Source: CAYMUL01 sp964393605 (GTDB lineage Bacteria; Bacteroidota; Ignavibacteria; Ignavibacteriales; Ignavibacteriaceae). Taken from it: 64,000 nt of DNA. The DNA lies in contig CAYMUL010000003.1 in NCBI GenBank assembly GCA_964393605.1, positions 130,209 through 194,208 of the forward strand, written 5' to 3'. Positions 52,048-61,161 of this stretch are shown here, one piece after another. A program made the position numbers and the translations under genes. Below the pieces are notes generated by a model. That model had not been told where the DNA came from and did not search any database. It saw only the letters and a list, made by a program, of their open reading frames with translations. Positions within the stretch are counted from its first letter, which is position 1. Each line of letters starts with the position of its first letter.

Positions 52048-53599
52048 TAAAACTCTTTTGTAAAAATAAAACAGTGGAAGAGAGGTTCTCCATTACTTCG
52101 GAGGCAGTGAATGCATAAACAGATTTTTTATTTGCAAGAATATCCGCCGACAATCCGTGCAAATAGTTCCCGACTATTGCGGCAGACTCCAAATTTTTCA
52201 ATTGGGAAATTAAGCCCGCGAGAATGCCGGTTAAAACATCGCCCGTTCCAAATTTCGCCAAGCCAACGTTGCCGCTTGTGTTTATCAATGCTTCGCCGTT
52301 CGGTAGAAAAATTATTGTGCGCGGACCTTTGAGCACCAGATGGCTTTTGGTTTCTTTCACAAACATTCTTCCATACTTCAATAAATCTTTTTCAATTTCG
52401 CTTTTAGCTTTTCCAATCATCAAAGAAAATTCACCCAAATGCGGTGTGAGAATTTTTTTTGAAAGATCGAAAGCGCGATATTTTTTTGCGCGAAGAAAAT
52501 AGAGAGCATCGGCATCCAGCACCATAAATTTGTTTGTATAATTTTTTAAAATTTGGTGAATAGCGTTTTCAGTTGACGCTTCTCTCCCTAAACCTGGACC
52601 GATAGCAACACAATCCGCCCACTCAATTTTTTCTTTAACTTCGTGAAGATTTTCAACAGAGAAAAATTCTTTTTTTTCATCATTGTAATGAATCGAAACT
52701 AACTCCGGATATTTTTTGTGAACGAATGCTTTTATAGAATTCGGGAAAGCTATGATTGACGCGCCGCAACCGACACGTAACGCAGAAACCGATGTGAGGA
52801 TTGCCGCACCCGGATATTTTCCCGAACCGGCGATTGAAAAAACTTTTCCGGCAGAATATTTATTTAATGATTTATTTTTTTGGGGAAGAAGTTGATGAGC
52901 ATCTTCGGGCTCAATTAAAAATTCTTTTGTCGAGATTTTTTCAAATAGGTTCACGTCCGTACCGATTGAGGCGCGCTCAACTTCGCCCGAACATTCATAT
53001 CCTCTACCGAAGAATAGCCCGCGTTTATATGCGGCAAGCGTTAGTGTCAAATCCGCATTGAAAATATTTTCTCCAAAACCGGTATCGACATCCAAACCCG
53101 TCGGTTGATCTATCGCAATTCTTGTAGCTTCTAATTTGTTGACTAAATTCACGACAGATAAAAACGGCTCTTTCAATTCTCCCTTTGAACCGCTACCGAG
53201 CATTGCATCAATTACACAATTACAATTTTTAATTTTTGCTAAATCGTTTTTCCCGCGGTAGAAAATCAATTTAAAGTTACTGCACTTGAAGTTCTTGAGG
53301 ATTTCAAAATTCACTTTTGCATCATTAGAAAATTGTTCAGGCGGAAAGAAATAAAACACTTTAACTTGTGAGCCAAAATTTATTAAATGTCGTGCGAGTG
53401 CAAAACCATCGCCGCCATTATTTCCCTTACCGCAAAGAATTGTAAAATTTGTTTTCTCGCTTATTTCGAAGTGGTTCAAAATAGATTCGAACAAACTTCG
53501 TGCGGCATTCTCCATCAAAACGATTGAAGGAATTTTTAAGTTGTTGATTGAATCGGAATCAACTTTACGAATTTGAGTTGTAGTGTAGAGCGGTATCAT
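52040..53599 (-). CDS. nnrD: Bifunctional NAD(P)HX epimerase / ADP-dependent dehydratase
   Basis: A 519-aa fusion (NnrE + NnrD) that repairs hydrated NADH/NADPH. The N-terminal YjeF_N epimerase half (about 1-215) shows VLMENAARSLFE, LCGKGNNGGDGFALARHL and AIDQPTGLDVDTG. The C-terminal carbohydrate-kinase-like dehydratase half (about 235-515) shows SAGKVFSIAGSGKYPGAAILT, DCVAIGPGLGR, LTPHLGEF and GNVGLAKFGTGDVLTGILAGL, the GxGD-type catalytic motif. This fusion is the usual bacterial arrangement. It lies between vanZ-like and nuoN, with a 45-base gap to nuoN. Confidence 0.96.
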   Translation of the reverse strand: MIPLYTTTQIRKVDSDSINNLKIPSIVLMENAARSLFESILNHFEISEKTNFTILCGKGNNGGDGFALARHLINFGSQVKVFYFFPPEQFSNDAKVNFEILKNFKCSNFKLIFYRGKNDLAKIKNCNCVIDAMLGSGSKGELKEPFLSVVNLVNKLEATRIAIDQPTGLDVDTGFGENIFNADLTLTLAAYKRGLFFGRGYECSGEVERASIGTDVNLFEKISTKEFLIEPEDAHQLLPQKNKSLNKYSAGKVFSIAGSGKYPGAAILTSVSALRVGCGASIIAFPNSIKAFVHKKYPELVSIHYNDEKKEFFSVENLHEVKEKIEWADCVAIGPGLGREASTENAIHQILKNYTNKFMVLDADALYFLRAKKYRAFDLSKKILTPHLGEFSLMIGKAKSEIEKDLLKYGRMFVKETKSHLVLKGPRTIIFLPNGEALINTSGNVGLAKFGTGDVLTGILAGLISQLKNLESAAIVGNYLHGLSADILANKKSVYAFTASEVMENLSSTVLFLQKSFND

Positions 53600-53644
53600 T
53601 TTCTTTCTATCTGAAAATTTTCACTCCATGACGAGTAAAATAAA

Positions 53645-55072
53645 CTAAATTAGGAATGATGAAATCAGGTCGATAATCGGACCAGGGAAAATCCCTATCA
53701 TGACCACAAGCAACGCAGATATAACAACGCCGAGCAGCGCGGTTGAACTTTGCTGAACTTCGATTGTATTAGCTTCATTACCGAAGTACATTAGAATTGT
53801 TACGCGCAAATAAAAATATACACTGATTGCGGAAGAGATTACTCCGAGAATTGCAAGATATGTGTAACCGGAATCGATGGCAGAGATAAAAACATAATAC
53901 TTTCCGAAGAAGCCTGCGAATGGCGGAATGCCCGTAAGTGCCAACATGAACAATGAAAGTAGCGCCGCGAGCAGAGGATTTTTATTTGCAAAACCTTTGT
54001 AATCATTGATTGAAAGATTGGCATCATTTTCCCCTTCAATGATGGAGATAATTCCGAATGCGCCAAGGTTCATGAATGTGTAAGCGAAAAGGTAAAAAAT
54101 AATTCCCGCGCTTCCGCTGCTGACACCGGAAACAAGTCCGATAATCATATAACCGGCGTGTGCAATTGAAGAGTATGAGAGCATTCGTTTCAAATCATCT
54201 TGAACAAGAGCAACAATGCTGCCATACAACATCGAAGCGATAGAGAGCGTTGCGAGTATCGGTGCAACAATATTTTCGTTTCCAAAATTTATTACGGGGG
54301 AAAGAATTAAAAGTAATGCAGAAAATGCCGCCGCTTTTCCTCCGGTTGACATTAGTGAAGTAACTGATGTCGGTGCGCCTTGATATACATCGGGAACCCA
54401 CATGTGGAACGGAAATGCCGCAATCTTAAATGAAAATCCGATGATGAAAAATAAAAGTCCGGCAACGAAAACAAGATTGGAAGAAACTTCAGGAAATTTA
54501 ATAATAAGATCATTCAAGTAAAGAGATTGCGCAGTGCCGTAAATTAGTGCAATTCCATAAACTAAAAATCCGCTCGCGAATGAACCGAGCAGTAGATACT
54601 TCAATGAAGCTTCGATTGATTTAATTTTCTTCCGCTGAAATCCTGCGAGTACATAAAAACAAATTGACATTAATTCCAAGCCGACAAAAATCATAATCAA
54701 ATTTTTTGCGGAAGAGATTAACATCATTCCCAACACGGCAGATTGCAAGAGGATATAATATTCGCCGTGATAAATATTTATCTTTTTAATGTAATCGATA
54801 GAAAGAAGTGTAACTATCGCCGCGCCAAAATTGAAGATGAAGTAGAAGATGTGAACGTTGCCGCCGGTTTGAATCATTCCGCTGAATAAAGTTTTTTCAA
54901 CTCCTGCTGTGAAGAGCGCATAATAACCGCTCGCAAAAAATGAGAGGACGCTAATCCATGCAATATAAACTTCGCTTCTCTTCGCAAACATTTCGAGTGT
55001 GAGTGAAATTAGAATTGCAGATGCAATTATTATCAATGGTAATATGTGGTAAAGTTCCTGAGCGCTATTCAT
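53645..55072 (-). CDS. nuoN: NADH-quinone oxidoreductase subunit N
   Basis: A 475-aa antiporter-like membrane subunit of complex I, about 14 helices. The conserved glutamate helix VGLELMSICFYVLAGFQR and the lysine helix FKIAAFPFHMWVPDVYQGAPT are both present, as is the channel lysine in STGGKAAAF. Length matches the family. It is the distal gene of the run nuoJ-K-L-M, separated from nuoM by an antiporter gene and a small unknown gene. The start is 2 bases after the small gene. Confidence 0.96.
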   Translation of the reverse strand: MNSAQELYHILPLIIIASAILISLTLEMFAKRSEVYIAWISVLSFFASGYYALFTAGVEKTLFSGMIQTGGNVHIFYFIFNFGAAIVTLLSIDYIKKINIYHGEYYILLQSAVLGMMLISSAKNLIMIFVGLELMSICFYVLAGFQRKKIKSIEASLKYLLLGSFASGFLVYGIALIYGTAQSLYLNDLIIKFPEVSSNLVFVAGLLFFIIGFSFKIAAFPFHMWVPDVYQGAPTSVTSLMSTGGKAAAFSALLLILSPVINFGNENIVAPILATLSIASMLYGSIVALVQDDLKRMLSYSSIAHAGYMIIGLVSGVSSGSAGIIFYLFAYTFMNLGAFGIISIIEGENDANLSINDYKGFANKNPLLAALLSLFMLALTGIPPFAGFFGKYYVFISAIDSGYTYLAILGVISSAISVYFYLRVTILMYFGNEANTIEVQQSSTALLGVVISALLVVMIGIFPGPIIDLISSFLI

Positions 55073-55074
55073 AA

Positions 55075-55440
55075 TTATTTAACAAAAAGGATATTTGCTT
55101 CTGTTTCTTCAATTGTAATTTCGTGGTTCTCGCCGAGATAAACAGCAATCTTTCTCAAATTCTTTTCATCGAAAATATTTTTTCCTTTTTCAACGAGTAA
55201 AATTTTTATCGCTTCGTACTTTGAAACGACAGACTTCAGATTTTTATAATCATGAAAATAAACATCGGTGAATTCTTCTTTCTCTCGAATATAAATTCCT
55301 CGACTACTTATGCTGAAGTCGGTTATGATATCATCTTCAATCACAACTTTAAGAAAATGAGCTTTAAATGGGAGGATGATTCTGTTCCCGAAATAAAGCC
55401 CTTTAATTTTATTTTTTAAAACTTCATCTAATAAATACAA
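55075..55440 (-). CDS. Small protein of unknown function within the complex I operon
   Basis: A 121-aa protein from a TTG start at 55440, with an AGAGGTG ribosome site. No membrane segment or signal peptide. It shows alternating short strands and charged helices (ILPFKAHFLKVVIEDDIITDF, IYIREKEEFTDVYFHDYKNL, EANILFVK). I do not recognise a family. It lies between the NhaD-type antiporter gene (12 bases) and nuoN (2 bases), so co-transcription is near certain, but whether it assists complex I or the antiporter cannot be told. Confidence 0.75.
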   Translation of the reverse strand: MYLLDEVLKNKIKGLYFGNRIILPFKAHFLKVVIEDDIITDFSISSRGIYIREKEEFTDVYFHDYKNLKSVVSKYEAIKILLVEKGKNIFDEKNLRKIAVYLGENHEITIEETEANILFVK

Positions 55441-55452
55441 TTTACACCTCTC

Positions 55453-56865
55453 TCAATGAAAAAAGATCCACCAAATTAATGTGAAAACCGGAATGAGTAT
55501 CGGGATAGAATATTTAATCATGTACGCAAAGAAGCTCGGCATTTCAATGCCTGCTCTTTCACTAATTGATTTCACCATAAAGTTCGGTCCGTTTCCGATA
55601 TAAGTCATCGCCCCAAAAAATACTGCGGCTACAGAGATTGCGCGAAGATAAACTTGATCTACGGTTTCAAAATGAATTACATCGGCTTTTACATTTATAT
55701 CCAAACCAAATTTACCCATCGCCGCACTTAGAAAATTCAAGTATGTCGGTGCGTTATCCAAAAATGATGATAATATTCCGGTTGACCAATAGAATGTTCC
55801 TTGATTCAATAAATTGCTGAATACTCTCGCTTCATAAGCAATCAGTTGCAATGCGGGAATCATCGTTAAAAATATCCCGATGAAAAGATAAGCGACTTCT
55901 TTGATCGGATCGAAATCAAATTCGTTCGCTTTCAATATTGATTCATCTGCTTGTTTGTATGATAAGAATACAACCGACATCATAATAATTTCACGAATAC
56001 CGAAAGGCAGTGGGCTTAAACTTGGCACCCAACTTAAAATGCCGGGATCTAAGAACACCGAAATTATTATTACGCCGAGATAAACAACATTTCTAAAACC
56101 TTTAAATTCAATCTTGCCGGTGAATTCACTCTTATCGTCTGCCCCTGATTTATTCATACTATCAACAACAAAGAAAACTGCAAGCACCATGAGTAGAGCC
56201 GGCAACCAGATATACCAAACATTTGCAATCACCCAAAAGAATGGCACGCCGCGCAAAAATCCGAGAAACAGTGGCGGATCGCCAATCGGGGTTAACGCGC
56301 CGCCAACATTGCTAACAATAAAAATAAAAAAGATTATGTGATAAGGTTTGATTCGATGTTTATTGATGCGCATGAAAGGACGAATCAGCAACATTGATGC
56401 GCCGGTTGTTCCGATAAAATTTGAGATGACCGCGCCAAATAATAAAAACAGAACATTCAACATCGGTGTTGCTTTTTTATCAACCTTAATTAATATGCCG
56501 CCGCTTGCAACAAACAATGAAGCCAGCAACGCGATGAATGAAATGTATTCCGCGAGTGTATGCATTAAGCTGTGCGTATCTTGCAAAATTGCGAGATAAT
56601 ATACGGCAGTGATTATGCCAAGTACGATTGCAACTTTTGGATAATGATGATGCCAAAAATGTTTGTAAAAAATTGGTCCGGTTGCAATCATTAACAACAA
56701 GAGAACAAACGGGATTACCATCCATGGCGTAGGCAAAGTGTGCTGTAATTCAACCGCAGTGTTAACGGAATCCGGAGCCGCGTGAACATTTTCCGGTACC
56801 GCAAATATCATTGAACACTGAATCAGTATAAAAAATAAAATCGGAAGAATCTTTTTCGTCAACAT
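55453..56865 (-). CDS. NhaD-type Na+/H+ antiporter
   Basis: A 470-aa membrane protein of the ion transporter (ArsB/NhaD) superfamily. The hydrophobic start could be a signal peptide or the first helix. About 12 further helices follow. Family signatures include VISNFIGTTGASMLLIRPFMRIN, IFIVSNVGGALTPIGDPPLFLGF and SSFLDNAPTYLNFL, which together are typical of NhaD. The gene is placed between nuoM (3 bases) and the small gene (12 bases), inside the complex I operon, so it may link sodium and proton gradients. That coupling is inference from position. Confidence 0.92.
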   Translation of the reverse strand: MLTKKILPILFFILIQCSMIFAVPENVHAAPDSVNTAVELQHTLPTPWMVIPFVLLLLMIATGPIFYKHFWHHHYPKVAIVLGIITAVYYLAILQDTHSLMHTLAEYISFIALLASLFVASGGILIKVDKKATPMLNVLFLLFGAVISNFIGTTGASMLLIRPFMRINKHRIKPYHIIFFIFIVSNVGGALTPIGDPPLFLGFLRGVPFFWVIANVWYIWLPALLMVLAVFFVVDSMNKSGADDKSEFTGKIEFKGFRNVVYLGVIIISVFLDPGILSWVPSLSPLPFGIREIIMMSVVFLSYKQADESILKANEFDFDPIKEVAYLFIGIFLTMIPALQLIAYEARVFSNLLNQGTFYWSTGILSSFLDNAPTYLNFLSAAMGKFGLDINVKADVIHFETVDQVYLRAISVAAVFFGAMTYIGNGPNFMVKSISERAGIEMPSFFAYMIKYSIPILIPVFTLIWWIFFH

Positions 56866-56868
56866 ATT

Positions 56869-58392
56869 CTATTTCGCCAAAGTTGAAGAAAAATTTAAAA
56901 CTTTGTTCAAGATGTCGTTTGCTGATGCTTCGGTTAATTCTAAAAATGTTGCGGGATAAATTCCAATCCAAACTATAAAAATTAAAATCGGGATTATGAC
57001 AACTAATTCTCTCCCGTTCATATCTGTTAAGGATTCCAAATTAGAATGTTTAACCTGCCCGAAGAAAACTCGTTGATACATCCACAACAAATAAACTGCG
57101 GCAAAGATTACTCCGCTTGCGCCGAACACCGCGAATAACCAGCTTGATAAAACCGATGATTGAAATGTTCCGAGTAAAATTAAAAACTCACCGATGAATC
57201 CGTTCAATCCAGGCAAACCGATAGACGACAATGAAACAATTAAAAATATTGTTGCAAAAAGAGGAACAAGTTTCGCGATTCCTCCGTAGTCTTCAATCTC
57301 GCGTGTGTGCGTACGTTCATAAACTACGCCAACCAACAAGAAGAGTGCGCCGGTAGAGAGCCCGTGATTTATCATTTGAATTATCGCGCCTTGCATCGCT
57401 TCTTCGTTCATTGCAAAAATTCCGAGCACAACAAAACCAAGATGCGAAACGGAAGAGTACGCCACTAATTTTTTAATATCGGTTTGAACCATTGCAACGA
57501 GCGCACCGTAAATAATTCCGACGACTGCAAGAAACGAAATGTATGGTGCATAAAAAATTGCAGATTGTGGAAAAAGCGGAAGACAGAATCGCACCAAACC
57601 ATACGTTCCCATTTTCAAAAGAACTCCGGCAAGAATAACGCTGCCCGCAGTTGGGGCTTGTACGTGTGCATCCGGCAACCATGTGTGTAGCGGAAACAAC
57701 GGAACTTTTATGGCAAAACTGAATGCGAATGCGAGGAACATATATCTCTGAATCTCGACCGCGATTGTCGGTGCCACTTCATAAAGTTTTAACAGATCGG
57801 TTGTAAAGAATCCCGTTTGCAATGATGCATAAACGGCAATCCAAATAATTGCGACGAGCATCAGCAGCGAACCGAACATCGTATAAATAAAAAATTTCAC
57901 CGAAGCATAAATTCTCTCTTTACCTCCCCAAATTCCGATTATGAAATACATCGGTATGAGCATTGCTTCCCAAAAAATATAGAAGAGAAAAAGATCGAGA
58001 GAAATGAACACCCCAATCATTCCGACTTCAAGCAACAGCATGAAGAAAGTGAATTCTTTAGCTTTCTTTTCGATCGAACTCCAACTTGAAAGCAACGTCA
58101 ACGGCGTTAAAAATGTTGTGAGTAAAACTAATATTAATGATAATCCATCAACTCCAATTTTGTAATGAATGTTGAGGTTGCTAATCCATTCAACATCATG
58201 CACAAACTGAAATTGTGAAGATGAAGAATCAAAATCAAAATAAATTAGTATAGAAATGATGAAAGCGATTAGCGAAAAAATCATTCCGCCAAAACGAACA
58301 ACATTTTCTTTTCCTTTTGGGATGAACAACAATAACAACGCTCCGACGAGCGGCGTGAAGAGTAAGTATGTCAGCATTAAATTTTGTTCCAT
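56869..58392 (-). CDS. nuoM: NADH-quinone oxidoreductase subunit M
   Basis: A 507-aa antiporter-like proton-pumping subunit of complex I. The conserved glutamate helix reads LFYIFWEAMLIPMYFIIGIWGG, and the lysine helix reads FAIKVPLFPLHTWLPDAHVQAPT. A second helix with LKMGTYGLVRFCLPLFP is also diagnostic. Length is as expected. It is separated by 3 bases from nuoL and by 3 bases from the NhaD-type gene. Confidence 0.97.
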   Translation of the reverse strand: MEQNLMLTYLLFTPLVGALLLLFIPKGKENVVRFGGMIFSLIAFIISILIYFDFDSSSSQFQFVHDVEWISNLNIHYKIGVDGLSLILVLLTTFLTPLTLLSSWSSIEKKAKEFTFFMLLLEVGMIGVFISLDLFLFYIFWEAMLIPMYFIIGIWGGKERIYASVKFFIYTMFGSLLMLVAIIWIAVYASLQTGFFTTDLLKLYEVAPTIAVEIQRYMFLAFAFSFAIKVPLFPLHTWLPDAHVQAPTAGSVILAGVLLKMGTYGLVRFCLPLFPQSAIFYAPYISFLAVVGIIYGALVAMVQTDIKKLVAYSSVSHLGFVVLGIFAMNEEAMQGAIIQMINHGLSTGALFLLVGVVYERTHTREIEDYGGIAKLVPLFATIFLIVSLSSIGLPGLNGFIGEFLILLGTFQSSVLSSWLFAVFGASGVIFAAVYLLWMYQRVFFGQVKHSNLESLTDMNGRELVVIIPILIFIVWIGIYPATFLELTEASANDILNKVLNFSSTLAK

Positions 58393-58395
58393 CGG

Positions 58396-60336
58396 TTACT
58401 TCGTTGCGATAAGCCAAAATAGAACGAATGCGATTCCAAGTACCATAATGAAAGCATAAAACTGTGTAATACCTGTTTGTAATTTTCTAATTTGCGCTGA
58501 GAGATTCAAGAATAAAGTCGCCGAGCCATTCACAATTCCGTCGATGATTTTAACATCTGCAATCTTCCAAAGAATTTTTCTTGAACCGACAACAATCGGG
58601 TTTATAACTACTGCTTCATAAATTTCATCGATGAAGTATTTATTCCACAATAAATTATAATATGTTTTGAACTTGCCGGAAACATTTTCGGCGATGCGTG
58701 GATTTTTAAGATATACATATCGCGCAAAAAAGATTGAGCCGACAGCTCCCGCAGTTGATACAAGCATCAGCAATAATTCTGTTGTGTGAGAATGAGTTCC
58801 GTGCGACGCTAATTTCATTTCGGCATTTTTAAAAATTGGAGCGAGCCAATTATGAAATTGATTTCCATGTTCACCCGAAAAAATTTCAGGTATTCCAATT
58901 AAACCACCGACAGCAGAGAGAACTGCAAGTACAATTAACGGAATCGTCATCACTCCCGGTGATTCATGCGGATGTACATGATGTGTGTCGTATCTTGGTT
59001 TGCCATCGAAAGTGAGCGTTAAAAGTCGGAACATATAAAACGCGGTTAACAATGCGGTGAGCACGCCAATCAACCAAAAAATAAATCCGCCGTTCGCAAA
59101 AGAAAACCAGAGGATTTCATCTTTACTGAAAAATCCCGATAGAGGCGGAATTCCCGAGATTGCAATTGCCGCAACTAAAAATGTTTTATAAGTTGTTGGC
59201 ATGTGCGATTTTAATCCGCCATACTTTTGAATGTTCTGTTCTTCGTGCATTCCATGAATGACAGAACCCGCGCCCAAAAATAATAACGCTTTGAAAAATG
59301 CGTGAGTCATAACGTGGAAAATTCCGGCGGAGAATGCGCCGACTCCCATTGCTAAAAACATGTAGCCCAACTGACTGACAGTAGAATATGCTAAAACTTT
59401 TTTAATATCATTCTGCACAAGTCCGATTGTAGCGGCAAACAGGGCAGTCAAAATTCCGATGACTGCAACTGTAGTCATAATCGCCGGAGCCATTGCATAA
59501 AATATTGAGCAGCGTGCAACCATATAAACGCCGGCAGTAACCATTGTAGCCGCATGTATCAATGCCGAAACCGGTGTCGGACCCGCCATTGCATCGGGCA
59601 ACCAAACGAAAAGAGGAATCTGCGCCGATTTTCCCGTAGCGCCGATAAAGAGAAACAATGCGATAAATGCAAATGTGCTTTCAGGAATATTTAATACCGC
59701 CGCTTGCGGAAAGACTTGCGAAAAATTTAAACTCCCGAAAGTCATGTAGATTAAAAACATTCCGAGCAGAAATCCGAAATCGCCGATTCTATTAACAACG
59801 AACGCTTTCTTAGCGGCATCGCTTGTTGTGCTTTTCTCAAATTTTCTCTCGTACCAAAATCCGATTAACAAATAGGAACAAAGCCCCACGCCTTCCCAAC
59901 CGAGGAAGAGAAGGAGAAAATTATCCGCAAGAATTAAATTCATCATCGCGAAGATGAAGAGATTTAAATATGCAAAGAATCGCCAGAAACCTTTATCGCC
60001 GTGCATGTAACCGATAGAATAAACATGAATGATAAATCCTACTCCGGTAACGATTAGCGCCATCACTAATGAAAGTTGATCAACCTGATAGCCGAAAGAA
60101 ACATCAAGTTGCCCGACCTTCAACCATGTAAAAAGTTTAACTATGGTTTGGCGGTTTTCTACAGGAAGTGAAAGAGTTTCGAAGAATGCAAACAGGACAA
60201 TCAAAAATGAAATTCCAATCGCACCGCTTCCAATTATACCAATGAGTTTTTCATTTTTAATCTTACGACCGAAAAGTGCGTTGATTAAAAAACCGATGAG
60301 CGGCAAAAGTACGGTAAGATAAATTAATTCAATCAT
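58396..60336 (-). CDS. nuoL: NADH-quinone oxidoreductase subunit L
   Basis: A 646-aa subunit at the distal end of the complex I membrane arm. Conserved helices are LLFLGWEGVGLCSYLLIGFWYE and GKSAQIPLFVWLPDAMAGPTPVSALIHAATMVTAG. A long C-terminal extension (about 500-646) matches the lateral helix that runs along NuoM and NuoN. A His-rich loop (YDTHHVHPHESPG) lies at about 450-465. The length is typical. It starts 4 bases after nuoK. Confidence 0.97.
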   Translation of the reverse strand: MIELIYLTVLLPLIGFLINALFGRKIKNEKLIGIIGSGAIGISFLIVLFAFFETLSLPVENRQTIVKLFTWLKVGQLDVSFGYQVDQLSLVMALIVTGVGFIIHVYSIGYMHGDKGFWRFFAYLNLFIFAMMNLILADNFLLLFLGWEGVGLCSYLLIGFWYERKFEKSTTSDAAKKAFVVNRIGDFGFLLGMFLIYMTFGSLNFSQVFPQAAVLNIPESTFAFIALFLFIGATGKSAQIPLFVWLPDAMAGPTPVSALIHAATMVTAGVYMVARCSIFYAMAPAIMTTVAVIGILTALFAATIGLVQNDIKKVLAYSTVSQLGYMFLAMGVGAFSAGIFHVMTHAFFKALLFLGAGSVIHGMHEEQNIQKYGGLKSHMPTTYKTFLVAAIAISGIPPLSGFFSKDEILWFSFANGGFIFWLIGVLTALLTAFYMFRLLTLTFDGKPRYDTHHVHPHESPGVMTIPLIVLAVLSAVGGLIGIPEIFSGEHGNQFHNWLAPIFKNAEMKLASHGTHSHTTELLLMLVSTAGAVGSIFFARYVYLKNPRIAENVSGKFKTYYNLLWNKYFIDEIYEAVVINPIVVGSRKILWKIADVKIIDGIVNGSATLFLNLSAQIRKLQTGITQFYAFIMVLGIAFVLFWLIATK

Positions 60337-60340
60337 ACAC

Positions 60341-60652
60341 TCACCATTTCAAAATATTGATTTCATCGATGTTCACAGTTAATTTATTTCTGAATATTGC
60401 GATGATGATTGCAAGCCCCACTGATGCCTCTGCGGCGGCAACTGCCATCACAAAGAAAACGAACAACTGCCCGAAAACATCTCCCAAAAAAGAAGAGTAG
60501 GCAACGAAAGTTAAATTTGCGGAGTTGAGCATTAATTCAATCGACATAAAAACAACAATTGCGTTTCTTCTTGTCAGTACGCCGACAACACCGATAAAAA
60601 ACATAAACGCACTTAGTATTAAATAATATTCGAGTGTAATCATTTCATTCAA
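60341..60652 (-). CDS. nuoK: NADH-quinone oxidoreductase subunit K
   Basis: A 103-aa, three-helix subunit. The second helix has SIELMLNSANLTFVAY with the conserved glutamate, and the third FVFFVMAVAAAEASVGLAIIIAIFRN carries the second conserved glutamate. Its start overlaps the nuoJ stop by 8 bases. Confidence 0.96.
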   Translation of the reverse strand: MNEMITLEYYLILSAFMFFIGVVGVLTRRNAIVVFMSIELMLNSANLTFVAYSSFLGDVFGQLFVFFVMAVAAAEASVGLAIIIAIFRNKLTVNIDEINILKW

Positions 60653-61160
60653 ATTTTTTCTTTGCTAAAACGAGTGCCCCGATTGCTGCGGCTAATAGTA
60701 AAAACCCAACTGCTTCGAATGGGAGTACATATGTTGTGTAAAGTTCTGTGCCGATTCGTTCAACTGTTCCGACCTCAATACTTTTGTTAATATCGCGCGG
60801 CGAACCATTCATCGTATTGCCGGCTAACAAAATATAAACTGTTTGTAAAAAGATAAGTGCGCCGATTATTAGCGCGGCGTATTTCATTTTTGCATTCAGT
60901 TCAAAAAATCTTTTTTCATGTTCCGGTTTTAACAACATTATTACGAACAAGAAGAGAACCATTATCGCACCCGCATAAACTATGATTTGAACTACTGCAA
61001 TGAATTGAGCATTTAGTAAAAGATAAATTCCGGCGAGTGCGCCAAAGTTTAAAATCAAAAATAAAGCGGAGATTATCGGATTTCGTCGAACGATAACCAT
61101 CACCGCAGAAAAGGCGGCGATGAATGCAAAGAGTATGAACAAAATAATTTCTGAATTCAT
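60645..61160 (-). CDS. nuoJ: NADH-quinone oxidoreductase subunit J
   Basis: A 171-aa, five-helix subunit of the complex I membrane arm. The third helix has the family motif AVVQIIVYAGAIMVLFLFVIMLL, which includes the pi-bulge region. The C-terminal part has YVLPFEAVGFLLLAAAIGALVLAKKK, also typical. It begins one base after the asnS stop, so asnS and nuoJ-N are probably one transcript. nuoA-I are not in the window. Confidence 0.96.
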   Translation of the reverse strand: MNSEIILFILFAFIAAFSAVMVIVRRNPIISALFLILNFGALAGIYLLLNAQFIAVVQIIVYAGAIMVLFLFVIMLLKPEHEKRFFELNAKMKYAALIIGALIFLQTVYILLAGNTMNGSPRDINKSIEVGTVERIGTELYTTYVLPFEAVGFLLLAAAIGALVLAKKKFE

Positions 61161-61161
61161 G

